A stretch of 16,490 bases of DNA from JBFGCT01 sp041581055 (lineage in GTDB: Bacteria; Actinomycetota; Acidimicrobiia; Acidimicrobiales; Ilumatobacteraceae): assembly GCA_041581055.1 (NCBI GenBank), contig JBFGCT010000088.1, positions 1-16,490 on the forward strand, given 5' to 3'. This document shows, piece by piece, positions 7,305 to 14,182 of this stretch; positions within the stretch are counted from its first letter, which is position 1, and each line of letters starts with the position of its first letter. The notes under the pieces were generated by a model that did not search any database, was not told the DNA's origin, and saw only the letters and a list, made by a program, of their open reading frames with translations. The position numbers and the translations under genes are program-made.

Positions 7305-8185
7305 TCAGGTCGGCGGGTTGAAGTTGAGCCAACGTCGGTCGAGGCGCTCGCCCGCCGGGTGGCGGTACGTGCCGATCGGCGGCGGCGGCGGGGCCCCAGG
7401 GGGCGTGGGTCTGGCCCCGGTCTGGGCGATCGGGTTGCCGGCGGCGCGCCCTCGACGAACACCGGCGACAGCAGCCCGTCGCAGGTGACGTGGCGGCGGA
7501 TGGCGTCGGGCAGCCGCCACCCGGTGGCGTCGACCGCGCGGCCGGCCATTCCGATGTGGATGTCGATCCGGAACCTGTTGCGCCGGGCCGGGTCGTCGAT
7601 CGCGCCCGAGAACCGGTCGGCCACGTCGCGCGGCGCGTCGGTCCACGTGACGTCGGGGTGGCCGTCGTGGAACAGGCGGTCGCGGGCCTCGACCAGCGCC
7701 GACTCGATGACCTTGCCGGTCAGGTGATCGGTCTGGACATCCAAGTGGAAGCGGCCGTCGTCGTCGAAGTAGAACCAACACCGATCCGCCGGCTCGGGCG
7801 CACAACGCCCCTCGGCGCCGTCCGCCGGGTCGGCCGAGTCATCGACCGGGCCGGCCGAGTCATCGACCGGGCCGGCGGAGTCATCGACCGGGTCCGCCGA
7901 GTCATCGACCGGGCCGACGGCGTCCGCCACCACCGGCTCGGGCTCCTCGCCCGGCCTCGGATAGTCCGGGAACGGGTACTGCGCCAGCGTGTCGCGCAGC
8001 TGGCGGACGGTCGCCTGACCCAGCCTGCAGATCTCGGCGTCGGTCCACCACGGCGCCCGCTTGGCGATCGCCGCCATCTGGTCGACCGCCAACTCACCGC
8101 GCCGGAACGCCGCCACACACACCGGCAGCTCCACCCGCTCGGCGATCTCCACGATCTGGCGGGCCCGGTGCGGGGCGACGCCCAC
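7305..8185 (-). pseudogene. DUF222 / HNH (13E12-type) protein remnant lacking HNH core
   Basis: The minus-strand frame from GTG 8185 gives a DUF222-like sequence (GVAPHRARQIVEIAERVELP, AVDQMAAIAKRAPW, then RFHLDVQTDHLTGKVIESAL and HVTCDGLLSPVFVEG). Family members normally have roughly a hundred more N-terminal residues; here an in-frame TGA sits three codons upstream. After SPVFVEG the family would continue into an HNH nuclease (CRxPGC...HHI...HH). Instead, at about 7435-7450, the homologous reading jumps to another frame that supplies only the usual C-terminal tail (QTGARPTPPGAPPPPP, YRHPAGERLDRRWLNFNPP) and stops at 7305. The HNH core is therefore deleted with a frame change. A 7-residue acidic repeat (VDDSADP/VDDSAGP) fills the centre. 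DUF222-HNH genes are abundant, fast-decaying elements in actinobacteria; this copy should be inactive. Confidence 0.7.
7838..7921 (-). repeat. 21-bp tandem repeat x4 in the DUF222 remnant
   Basis: Four 21-bp units start at 7838, 7859, 7880 and 7901, each beginning GTCATCGACCGGG on the plus strand. They encode the minus-strand heptapeptide VDDSA(D/G)P four times. The units differ at only a few bases, which suggests recent slippage expansion in a linker. Confidence 0.85.
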
Positions 8186-8243
8186 GAGACGTCAACCCGT
8201 TCGGAGGATTCCTCGCCGCCAGCCGCCTGAAAGACTCGTGGGC

Positions 8244-8666
8244 ATGGCCGACACCGACATGACCCCCGCCGAGCGCGAGGACTTCCTCGCCGACCTTCAC
8301 GTCGGGATCCTGGCGATCGCGCGGGACGGCAAGGGCCCGCTGGCGCTCCCGATCTGGTACCGGTACGGGGATGGCGAGGTGGTCATCTCGATGAGCGGCA
8401 CGTCGGCCAAGGCGGTTCTGCTCCGCCGCCATGGACGGGCCACCCTCACGGTGCAGAACGAGACGCCGCCCTACCAGTACGTCATGGTCGAGGGACCGGT
8501 GACCGTCGCCCACGAGGACTTCGACGTGCTCGCCATGGCCACCCGCTATCTGGGCCACGAGATCGGCGCTTGGTACGCGCGGAACAACCCGCCGACCGAG
8601 GACTCGGTCGTCGCCCGCCTCCGCCCCGAACGCTGGCTCACCTGCGACTACGGCAAGACGAGCTGA
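8244..8666 (+). CDS. Pyridoxamine 5'-phosphate oxidase-like (PPOX-class) flavin-binding protein
   Basis: A 140-aa single-domain split-beta-barrel protein. Family-like features are the start TPAEREDFLADLHVGILAIA, then GPLALPIWYRYGDGEVVISMS, SAKAVLLRRHGRATLTVQNE, and YVMVEGPVTV. This order (an LPIWYRY strand, a stretch ending in S/T-x-K, then a V-E-G-x-V strand) is typical of PPOX-class proteins that bind FMN or coenzyme F420 in actinobacteria. The reaction is unknown; F420-dependent reductase activity is possible but not proven. The ATG at 8244 has no clear Shine-Dalgarno, and AAGACT seven bases before it could be a weak -10 of a leaderless transcript. It is divergent from the DUF222 remnant and convergent with the broken membrane-protein gene. 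Confidence 0.82.
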   Translation: MADTDMTPAEREDFLADLHVGILAIARDGKGPLALPIWYRYGDGEVVISMSGTSAKAVLLRRHGRATLTVQNETPPYQYVMVEGPVTVAHEDFDVLAMATRYLGHEIGAWYARNNPPTEDSVVARLRPERWLTCDYGKTS

Positions 8667-8744
8667 CCCCGTGATCGCACACGGCGGGTCGCGGCGTCGG
8701 GGGTGATCGGCCCGCTGGTCGAGATCCCGTCGTCGGCGTGATGG

Positions 8745-9393
8745 TCAGGCGTTGGCCATGGTGTCGCTCGCCCGAACCGATGGCCCGGTGGCCGGTGTGC
8801 TCCGGATCATGACGATGCTCACGACGACGACCCACAGCGGAACGACGAACACGGGGAGCAGGAACGCCTCGGCGATCGCCAGCACCACGGCCGCGAACCC
8901 GACCCATCCGAGCCACTTCGGGAAGCCGTCGGTGCGCAGCGCGAGCACGGAGGTGGTCACGATGAGCACACAGTTGAACAGGGTCGATCCGACGAGGAAC
9001 ACGAAGCCGGTGCTCACCGCGAATCGGGCCAGGTTCGGGTCGACGACGAACTTGCTCGAGATCTCCGTCGTGGCCGCTGTGGCGTTCAGGAGCAGCGCCG
9101 CGCCGACATACAGGGCGGCGGCCGAAGGCGAGGTCGGCGAGAATCCGAGACTCACCGGCAGCCGCTCTGAGGCGGGACCACAACGTGCTCAGGAACCACA
9201 GGAACGCCATCGTCCCGACCAACATCATCGTCACCCCGATGTTCTCCAGGGCCCGGTTGCCGCCGTCGTCGTAGTACGTGAGGATCTCGTCGTCGGTGGC
9301 GCCGTCGATCTCCTCCCTGACGAGCAGGATCGTGCCCACGACGGCGAGCACCGCGTAGACGATCCCGCTCGCGGGGGCCGCTAATCGCTTCAT
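8745..9393 (-). pseudogene. Multi-pass membrane protein broken by a one-base frameshift
   Basis: Two minus-strand frames join into one protein. The N-terminal part starts at ATG 9393 (MKRLAAPASGIVYAVLAVVG) and runs through IGVTMMLVGTMAFLWFLSTLW to LADLAFG. The C-terminal part is in the +1 frame from about 9123 (AALYVGAALLLNATAA), through STGFVFLVGSTLFNCVLIVTT, to the stop at 8745. The frames meet in the C-rich run GGCCGCCGCC (plus strand 9114-9126). Removing one C there gives an uninterrupted reading LADLAFGAALYVG of exactly 216 codons (215 aa) with about six hydrophobic segments. The family is an uncharacterised actinobacterial membrane protein; no catalytic motif was seen. It is either a true recent pseudogene or a sequencing/assembly indel in a homopolymer-like run. 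Confidence 0.7.
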
Positions 9394-9525
9394 GACTGTC
9401 CCCCAGCCCCGAACCCGGAATGGGTCCGTCAATCAATTGACGGAACTGTCCGCCAGCGCCGACCAGGGCCGAAAGTCCCATCGCCGACCGGCGGCCGCGC
9501 GCCGGATCGATCGCTTCGGTCGGCG

Positions 9526-9945
9526 TCAGAGGAGCTGTTGGACCCGGGCGCGCAGGGCTCGTTCGGGTTGCGCGCCGACCACGCGGTCGACGAGCTCCCC
9601 GCCGCGGAGGAACAGCAGTGTCGGGATGCTCCGGGCCTCGTAACGCGCTGCGGTTCCCGGCGCCTCGTCGACGTTGACCTTGACCACCTTGAGGTCGCCG
9701 GCGAAGTCGCGGGCGAGCGTCTCGAGGACCGGCGCGACCATCTTGCACGGCCCGCACCAGGGGGCCCAGAGGTCGACGAGCACGAGCCGCGCCGAGTCGA
9801 CGACCGACGCGAAGTCGTCGTCCCCGGCGTCGGCCACCCACGGCAGATCGGAGTGGCACCGCGCGCAGCGCGGCGTGCCGGGCGAGCTGCGCGGCACGCG
9901 GTTCTTCGTCGCGCACGACGGACAGGCGACGACGGCGGAGGCCAC
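9526..9945 (-). CDS. trxC: Thioredoxin with N-terminal zinc ribbon (thioredoxin 2 type)
   Basis: A 139-aa cytoplasmic disulfide reductase. The N-terminus has two CxxC pairs, Cys8/Cys11 (CPSC) and Cys27/Cys30 (CARC), forming the zinc ribbon typical of thioredoxin 2 (TrxC). The thioredoxin fold follows, with active site WAPWCGPC (catalytic Cys64 and Cys67), the buried Asp strand VDLW, the VNVDE strand, and the cis-proline loop RSIPTLLFL (Pro108). All catalytic residues are intact. The start is GTG at 9945. Directly upstream on the minus strand, TAACCT (9957-9952) is followed by only six bases before GTG, which fits a leaderless transcript. It is divergent from the DUF985 gene. Confidence 0.92.
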   Translation of the reverse strand: MASAVVACPSCATKNRVPRSSPGTPRCARCHSDLPWVADAGDDDFASVVDSARLVLVDLWAPWCGPCKMVAPVLETLARDFAGDLKVVKVNVDEAPGTAARYEARSIPTLLFLRGGELVDRVVGAQPERALRARVQQLL

Positions 9946-10069
9946 GCGTGCAGGTTATGGCCGATCGGCGCCCGACCGACCTCATCCACACCGGCGCGAC
10001 CGTCGATGGCGGCGACCGCCCGGGCCGGCGACCGCCCGAGTCGGCGACGAACATGCGATCATCGGCGCC

Positions 10070-10519
10070 GTGGACGTGTCGCGCGATCGGACGGCGGAGG
10101 AGCTCATCGCCACGCTTGAGATGCAGCCGCATCCCGAGGGCGGCCACTACGTCGAGACGTGGCGCGGGCGGCCGGGCGACGGTGGCCGCGCCATCGGGAC
10201 GGCGATCAACTTCCTGCTGCGCGCGGGTGAGCGGTCACGCTGGCACCGGGTGGACGCCGACGAGATCTGGCTCTTCCAGATGGGCGCGCCACTGCGGTTG
10301 CTGGTCGCCGACGCCGGCGGCCCTCCGGCCGAGCACGTCGTCGGCGATCCGCTCGACCGCCCCCCACACGAGCTGCAGGCCGTGGTTCCCGCACGCGCGT
10401 GGCAGGCGGCGGAGTCGACCGGGGCGTGGTCGCTGGTGGCGTGTGTCGTCGTTCCCGGCTTCGAGTTCGACGGTTTCGAGTTGGCGCCCGACGGCTGGTA
10501 CCCCGGCTCGCCGGAGTGA
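10070..10519 (+). CDS. DUF985 cupin-superfamily protein
   Basis: A 149-aa RmlC-like cupin of the DUF985 family. Recognisable stretches in family order are LEMQPHPEGGHYVETWRG at the start, FLLRAGERSRWHRVDADEIWLF (cupin motif 1 region with WHRVDADE), LQAVVPARAWQAA (motif 2 region), and WSLVACVVVPGFEFDGFELA at the end. The length fits the family. Biochemical function is not established for DUF985; a sugar- or metal-related role is only suggested by the fold. The GTG at 10070 was chosen because family similarity begins within about 15 residues; a GTG at 10076 is equally possible, and the longer frame upstream lacks similarity. No Shine-Dalgarno is evident, so leaderless translation is possible. 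It lies in the same direction as the PRC-barrel gene but is separated from it by 133 bases with a clear promoter. Confidence 0.85.
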   Translation: MDVSRDRTAEELIATLEMQPHPEGGHYVETWRGRPGDGGRAIGTAINFLLRAGERSRWHRVDADEIWLFQMGAPLRLLVADAGGPPAEHVVGDPLDRPPHELQAVVPARAWQAAESTGAWSLVACVVVPGFEFDGFELAPDGWYPGSPE

Positions 10520-10574
10520 CGCCGGCACCCCGCGGGCGCCGACGCTGGTTCCACATCAGACCTGTTCAGAGCCG

Positions 10575-10603
10575 TTGACGAGACCGGTTCGTTTTCGTAT
10601 CTT
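10575..10603 (+). promoter_or_regulatory. Sigma-70-like promoter for the PRC-barrel/USP pair
   Basis: TTGACG (10575-10580) is separated by exactly 17 bases from TATCTT (10598-10603). The surrounding bases are unusually AT-rich for this genome. The transcript would start near 10610 and carry a leader of about 43 nt with the AGAAGGAG ribosome site. This is the best consensus-like promoter in the window. Confidence 0.6.
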
Positions 10604-10652
10604 CATGTTACGAACGTGTTACAGACGCGTTCCTGTCAGAAGGAGCCCCCCT

Positions 10653-11081
10653 ATGAAACTCCACCCTCCAACGCACGGGACCTACGTTGGCCACGACGTC
10701 GTGGACAGCGAGAACCACGAGGTCGGAACGGTCAGCGACGTCATCTATGACGACGACGGGAACCGGCCGGCCTGGCTCGTCGTCGACCTCGGCCTCCTCC
10801 ACGGCGCAAGGTACGTTCCCGTCGCGCACTCCTACACAGCCGACAACGGCAACATCGTCGTCCCGTACGACAAGCATCAGGTGAAGGGCGCCATCAAGCC
10901 CCCTCGCAATCACGTGCTCACCGCCGAAGACGTCGAGCGTCTCATCACGCACTATGAGTTGCACGACACCCGCAACGTGGCCCGCCCCCGCGCCCACGAC
11001 GGCCGGCACGGCATCCGCGACGTGCTGCAAGTCGGCGCGCACGACGAGCGGCACGACACCGGCGAGTTCGGCGGCGCGTGA
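10653..11081 (+). CDS. PRC-barrel domain protein with His-rich tail
   Basis: A 142-aa protein. Residues about 8-85 form a PRC-barrel-like domain (GTYVGHDVVDSENHEVGTVS, VIYDDDGNRPAWLVVDLG, ARYVPVAHS, VVPYDKHQVKGA). The pattern G-x-x-V-x-D-x-x-x-x-x-x-G-x-V followed by P-x-W-L-V-V is characteristic. A VLTAEDVERLITHY helix then leads to a His/Arg/Asp-rich tail. PRC-barrel proteins include photosynthetic reaction-centre H subunit and RimM-like domains; stand-alone soil-bacterial ones are often stress-related, but the function here is unknown. The ATG at 10653 is preceded by AGAAGGAG and a good promoter. The stop shares one base with the next gene's ATG (TGATG), so the two are translationally coupled. 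Confidence 0.85.
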   Translation: MKLHPPTHGTYVGHDVVDSENHEVGTVSDVIYDDDGNRPAWLVVDLGLLHGARYVPVAHSYTADNGNIVVPYDKHQVKGAIKPPRNHVLTAEDVERLITHYELHDTRNVARPRAHDGRHGIRDVLQVGAHDERHDTGEFGGA

Positions 11082-11527
11082 TGCGCTACCTCCTGCTGGC
11101 CGACGGGCCGGTCGTCGCCGATCTCGTCCGCGCCCGCGTCCCCGCGACCCAGACCGGCGACGCCCGGATCCACGTCGTCGTTCCCACCCGCGAGATCTCC
11201 GCCGACGAGCGGCGGATGGTGTCGATCGAGAACTCGGCCCCCGAGGACGGCACGTCGCCGGAGGTCGTCGCCGCCCGCTGGCGTCTGCGCAGCGCGATCG
11301 ACGCGCTGGCTGGCCTCGGTCTCGACGAGGTCACCGGAGACATCGGAGACGCACGGCCGCTCGACGCGCTCGAGCACGCGCTCGACGCGGGGCGGTACGA
11401 CGCGGTCATCGTCGTCACCCGGCCGATCGGCGCCGCCGGCTGGGTCCACCTGGACCTCCCCCACCGGATCGAACGCCACGTCGACCTCCCGGTCATCCAC
11501 ATCGAGGTCGACCTCGTCCACCGGTGA
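11081..11527 (+). CDS. Universal-stress-like small alpha/beta protein
   Basis: A 148-aa protein that looks like a divergent universal-stress-protein (Rossmann-like) fold. It starts with a hydrophobic strand MRYLLLADGP and has ARIHVVVPT as a second strand. A long helix (AARWRLRSAIDALAGLGL) precedes the USP-like second half, with GDARPLDALEHALDAG, YDAVIVVTRP, then HLDLPHRIERHVDLPVIHIEVD. The typical ATP-binding GxxGxxxxS loop is not visible (RPIGAAGW stands there), so nucleotide binding is uncertain. The start is the ATG at 11081, overlapping the PRC-barrel stop; a GTG three bases earlier is the alternative. Tight coupling to the PRC-barrel gene argues for a joint, probably stress-related role. 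Confidence 0.7.
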   Translation: MRYLLLADGPVVADLVRARVPATQTGDARIHVVVPTREISADERRMVSIENSAPEDGTSPEVVAARWRLRSAIDALAGLGLDEVTGDIGDARPLDALEHALDAGRYDAVIVVTRPIGAAGWVHLDLPHRIERHVDLPVIHIEVDLVHR

Positions 11528-11550
11528 CCTGCGCGTCGCGTCCGGCCTCC

Positions 11551-11563
11551 TACGCTCGCCCGG
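11551..11563 (+). promoter_or_regulatory. Leaderless-type -10 element of the amidase gene
   Basis: TACGCT (11551-11556) fits the actinobacterial -10 pattern TAnnnT and lies seven bases before the GTG start, so transcription would start at or next to the start codon. The ten-base string CCTACGCTCG recurs in the same position before the nitrile hydratase alpha gene. No clear -35 was seen. Confidence 0.5.
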
Positions 11564-12985
11564 GTGGAGGAGTTCAGCGGTCTTGGTGTGGCCGAACTGT
11601 CGGAGCTGCTACGACGCCGCGACGTGTCGCCCGTCGAGCTGGCGACCGGGGTGCTCGACCGGATCGACGCGCAGAACGAGCGCCGCCACGCGTTCGTGGC
11701 GATGACTCGGGAGCGGGCGTTGGCGGAGGCGGAGGCGGCCGAACGGGAGCTGGCGGAGGGCACGGTGCGGGGGCCGCTGCACGGCATCCCGTACGCGGCG
11801 AAGGACCTGTTCGACGTCGAGGGCGAGGTCACCGGCGCCGGCACGCGGCTGCTCGCCGCCAACGTCGCGGCGGGTGACTGCGCGGTCGTGCGCCGGCTGC
11901 GCGCCGCCGGCATGGTGCTGGTCGGCAAGACGCACACCGTGCAGTTGGCGTACGGCGGCGTCGGGATCAACCACGACACGGGCACCCCCCGCAACCCGTG
12001 GCGCGACGACGAGCCGCACGTGCCCGGCGGTTCGTCGAGCGGATCGGCGGTCGCCGTCGCGGCCGGGCTCGTGCCGGTCGCGCTCGGGACCGACACCAGC
12101 GGGTCGGTGCGGGTGCCGGCCTCGCTGTGCGGAGTCACGGGGCTGAAGACGACGGTCGGCCGGGTGAGCCGGGCCGGGGTGTACACGCTCAGCGCGACGC
12201 TCGACTCGGTCGGGCCGCTGGCGCGCTCCGCCGCCGACTGCGCTCTCGTCTACGAGGCGATGCAGGGCGCCGACGCCGCCGACCCGGCGACGGTCGGGCA
12301 GACCGAGCACGACGTGCGCTCGACCATCGACGACGGCGTCGCCGGCCTCCGGTTGGCGTTCATCGAGACGATGTTCTTCGACGGCGCCGACCCGGAGGTG
12401 GCCGCCGCGGTCCGCGCGGCCGGCGACGTGCTCGCCGAACTCGGCGCCGACGTCACGTCGATCGAGGCCCCGGAGGTCGACGAGGTGATGGGCGGTGCCG
12501 ACGCCCCCCATCGGGCGTGGACGGTGGCCGCCGAGGCGTGCGCCGTCAACCGGCGGTTCCTCGAGGAGTCGTTCGACGAGCTCGACCCGGTGGTCGCCCA
12601 TCGCATGCGGAGGGGCTTCGAGCTGCGCGCGGTCGACCTGCTCGAGGCAGAGGCCGCGTGGCGTCGACTGCACGCCTCGTTCGCCGCGCGCACGGCCGGC
12701 ATCGACGCCTTCCTCGTGCCGTCGACGATGCTGCCCGCCCGCCCGGTCGCCGAGGTCGACGCCTCGCTGGAGACGTACGCCCGCTTCAACGTCGACTACC
12801 TGCGCAACACCTCGATCGGCAACCGGCTGGGGTGGTGCGGGCTGTCGGCGCCGTGCGGGTTCACGACCGACGGCCTGCCGATCGGCCTGATGATCGAGGC
12901 CCCGGCGATGCGGGAGCACGTCGTTCTGCGCGTCTGCCGGGCGTTCCAGCGGGCGACCGACTGGCATCGCCGGCGGCCGGGCTGA
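11564..12985 (+). CDS. Amidase, amidase-signature family
   Basis: A 473-aa amidohydrolase that cleaves carboxamides to carboxylate and ammonia. The Ser-cisSer-Lys triad is intact: Lys80 in GIPYAAKDLFDVEG, the cis-serine in PGGSSSGSAVAVAAG (Ser157), and nucleophile Ser181 in GTDTSGSVRVPASLCG. The family-conserved GLKTTVGRVSRAGV and SLDSVGP-like segments follow. The C-terminal part ends normally (GLPIGLMIEAP, VLRVCRAFQ). The length matches stand-alone amidases rather than GatA with its partners; no GatB or GatC is nearby. The start is GTG at 11564, seven bases after a TACGCT -10, with no Shine-Dalgarno, so it is probably leaderless. With nitrile hydratase about 550 bases downstream, the likely substrate is the amide made from nitriles, the classic two-step pathway. 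The exact substrate is not predictable. Confidence 0.92.
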   Translation: MEEFSGLGVAELSELLRRRDVSPVELATGVLDRIDAQNERRHAFVAMTRERALAEAEAAERELAEGTVRGPLHGIPYAAKDLFDVEGEVTGAGTRLLAANVAAGDCAVVRRLRAAGMVLVGKTHTVQLAYGGVGINHDTGTPRNPWRDDEPHVPGGSSSGSAVAVAAGLVPVALGTDTSGSVRVPASLCGVTGLKTTVGRVSRAGVYTLSATLDSVGPLARSAADCALVYEAMQGADAADPATVGQTEHDVRSTIDDGVAGLRLAFIETMFFDGADPEVAAAVRAAGDVLAELGADVTSIEAPEVDEVMGGADAPHRAWTVAAEACAVNRRFLEESFDELDPVVAHRMRRGFELRAVDLLEAEAAWRRLHASFAARTAGIDAFLVPSTMLPARPVAEVDASLETYARFNVDYLRNTSIGNRLGWCGLSAPCGFTTDGLPIGLMIEAPAMREHVVLRVCRAFQRATDWHRRRPG

Positions 12986-13062
12986 GCACGAGACGGCGCC
13001 GATCCAACGGCTGAGGACGACGGGGCCACCGGCCGCCGTCATCGGCGTTCAACCGCTGAAGC

Positions 13063-13068
13063 TACGAT
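13063..13068 (+). promoter_or_regulatory. Possible -10 element upstream of the GYD-domain gene
   Basis: TACGAT matches TAnnnT. It would place transcription start near 13075, about 43 bases before the ATG, which leaves room for the visible ribosome site. No convincing -35 was seen. The 132-base gap after the amidase suggests separate initiation. Confidence 0.35.
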
Positions 13069-13117
13069 CTTGACGCTGCGCCGCACTGCGACGCGACATC
13101 ATGAGAGGGGACAGGAA

Positions 13118-13438
13118 ATGGCAAAGTACCTGGTGCAGGGCACGTACACCGCCGAGGGCGCGAGGGGCCTCATGAAGGAGGGCGGCTCGGGCCGACGGGC
13201 GGCGGCAACCGCCGCGATGGAGTCGGTGGGAGGTTCGGTCGAGTCCTTCTACTACGCGTTCGGCGACGTCGACGTGATCGGGATCTGTGACTTCCCCGAC
13301 GAGGCATCGGTCACCGCGATCTCGCTGATGATCAACTCGTCGGGATCGGTGAACGTCACGTTCACACCGCTGATGACGGCCGAAGACCTCGACGCTGCGG
13401 CGGCGAAGACGCCGACGTACCGCCCACCGGGCGGCTGA
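13118..13438 (+). CDS. GYD-domain protein
   Basis: A 106-aa protein of the GYD family, a small ferredoxin-like alpha/beta barrel. Typical features are the opening MAKYLVQGTYTAEGARGLMKEGG, then SVESFYYAFGDVDVIGICDFPD, where the YYxFGxxDV stretch corresponds to the name-giving region, and AISLMINSSGSVNVTFTPLMTAED near the end. Family function is not established. The ATG at 13118 is supported by a GAGAGGGGACAGG ribosome-site region; the in-frame ATT/TTG-side extension upstream to 13070 is not supported. It lies between the amidase and nitrile hydratase genes in the same direction, so it belongs to the island by position. Whether it acts in nitrile metabolism (for example aldoxime or isomer handling) is speculation. 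Confidence 0.88.
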   Translation: MAKYLVQGTYTAEGARGLMKEGGSGRRAAATAAMESVGGSVESFYYAFGDVDVIGICDFPDEASVTAISLMINSSGSVNVTFTPLMTAEDLDAAAAKTPTYRPPGG

Positions 13439-13480
13439 GGGAACTCCTACACCGATCGCGCCGCCGCTGCCAGCCGGTAA

Positions 13481-13498
13481 GCGAACACTCGTGTTCGC
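13481..13498. promoter_or_regulatory. Inverted repeat, candidate operator at the nitrile hydratase promoter
   Basis: GCGAACAC-TC-GTGTTCGC is a perfect inverted repeat with 8-bp arms. It ends 22 bases before the TACGCT -10 element, which puts its right arm at the expected -35 position. That is a typical place for a dimeric regulator. It is not a rho-independent terminator, because the loop would be only two bases and no T-run follows. It resembles but does not match the actinobacterial SOS box, whose CGAAC and GTTCG halves are four bases apart rather than six. Confidence 0.5.
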
Positions 13499-13520
13499 GC
13501 GCCGCTGAACTCGGCTGCCC

Positions 13521-13534
13521 TACGCTCGATCGTG
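13521..13534 (+). promoter_or_regulatory. Leaderless-type -10 element of the nitrile hydratase operon
   Basis: TACGCT (13521-13526) lies five bases before GTG 13532 and eight before ATG 13535. It is the same sequence and context as before the amidase gene (CCTACGCTCG), which suggests joint sigma-factor use. The spacing favours a leaderless mRNA beginning at the start codon. Confidence 0.5.
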
Positions 13535-14182
13535 ATGGGCGACCGCCAGGCGCACGATCACGACGACGAGCACAGCGAGCTCGGCGAGATGGACGTCCGG
13601 GTCCGGGCGCTCGAGACGTTGCTGACCGAGAAGGGGTACATCGACCCGGCCGCGCTCGACGAGCTCATCGACGCCTACCAGACCCGCATCGGCCCGCGGA
13701 ACGGCGCCCGCGTGGTGGCGCGGGCGTGGGTCGACCCCGACTTCGCTCGATGGCTGCGCTCGGACGCCAACGCGGCGATCGCCTCGCTCGGGTACACCGG
13801 CCGGCAGGGCGAGCACATGGTCGCCGTCGAGCAGACGGACCGAACCCACAACATGGTCGTGTGCACGCTGTGCAGCTGCTACCCGTGGCCGGTGCTCGGT
13901 CTGCCGCCGACGTGGTACAAGAGCGCGCCGTACCGGTCGCGAGCCGTGCGCGACCCCCGGGGCGTGCTCGCCGAGTTCGGGGTCGCGCTGCCCGCCGACA
14001 TCGAGGTGCGGGTGTGGGACTCGACCGCCGAGATCCGGTACCTCGTGATCCCCCAGCGCCCGGCGGGCACCGACGGCTGGAGCGAGGAGCGGCTCGCCGA
14101 GTTGGTGACCCGCGACTCGATGATCGGCGTCGGGCACCCGCTCGACCCGGTGGCGGTCCCCGGCGGAGTGCCCTCGCCGTGA
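13535..14182 (+). CDS. nthA: Nitrile hydratase alpha subunit, cobalt type
   Basis: Catalytic subunit that hydrates nitriles to amides with the beta subunit (215 aa from ATG 13535; a GTG three bases earlier is possible). The metal claw is VCTLCSC, with cysteines at residues 110, 113 and 115. Threonine at the second position marks the low-spin cobalt(III) form, whereas iron enzymes have VCSLCSC. It continues with the near-invariant YPWPVLGLPPTWYKSAPYR, then DPRGVLAEFG and the EIRYLVIPQRPAG strand. The N-terminus has a His/Asp cluster (AHDHDDEH), common in this subunit and possibly metal-related. The stop overlaps the beta-subunit GTG as GTGA. It follows a TACGCT -10 element and an 18-bp inverted repeat. 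Post-translational oxidation of two cysteines is known for the family, not visible here. Confidence 0.96.
   Translation: MGDRQAHDHDDEHSELGEMDVRVRALETLLTEKGYIDPAALDELIDAYQTRIGPRNGARVVARAWVDPDFARWLRSDANAAIASLGYTGRQGEHMVAVEQTDRTHNMVVCTLCSCYPWPVLGLPPTWYKSAPYRSRAVRDPRGVLAEFGVALPADIEVRVWDSTAEIRYLVIPQRPAGTDGWSEERLAELVTRDSMIGVGHPLDPVAVPGGVPSP

Noticed and set aside
7838..7921. Array of protein-binding iterons
   Set aside because: The 21-bp repeats stay in the coding frame and code an acidic linker, so coding slippage explains them.
11519..11526. CACCGGTG palindrome at the USP-like stop codon, the same core as in the terminal repeats
   Set aside because: An 8-bp GC-rich palindrome is expected by chance in this genome and no flanking similarity to the repeat unit was seen.
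11609..13042. 477-aa minus-strand frame opposite the amidase
   Set aside because: No recognisable domain; the opposite strand encodes a complete amidase with an intact triad.
13481..13498. Rho-independent terminator of the GYD gene or LexA/SOS box
   Set aside because: As a hairpin the loop would be two bases and there is no T-run; as an SOS box the half-sites CGAAC and GTTCG are six rather than four bases apart.
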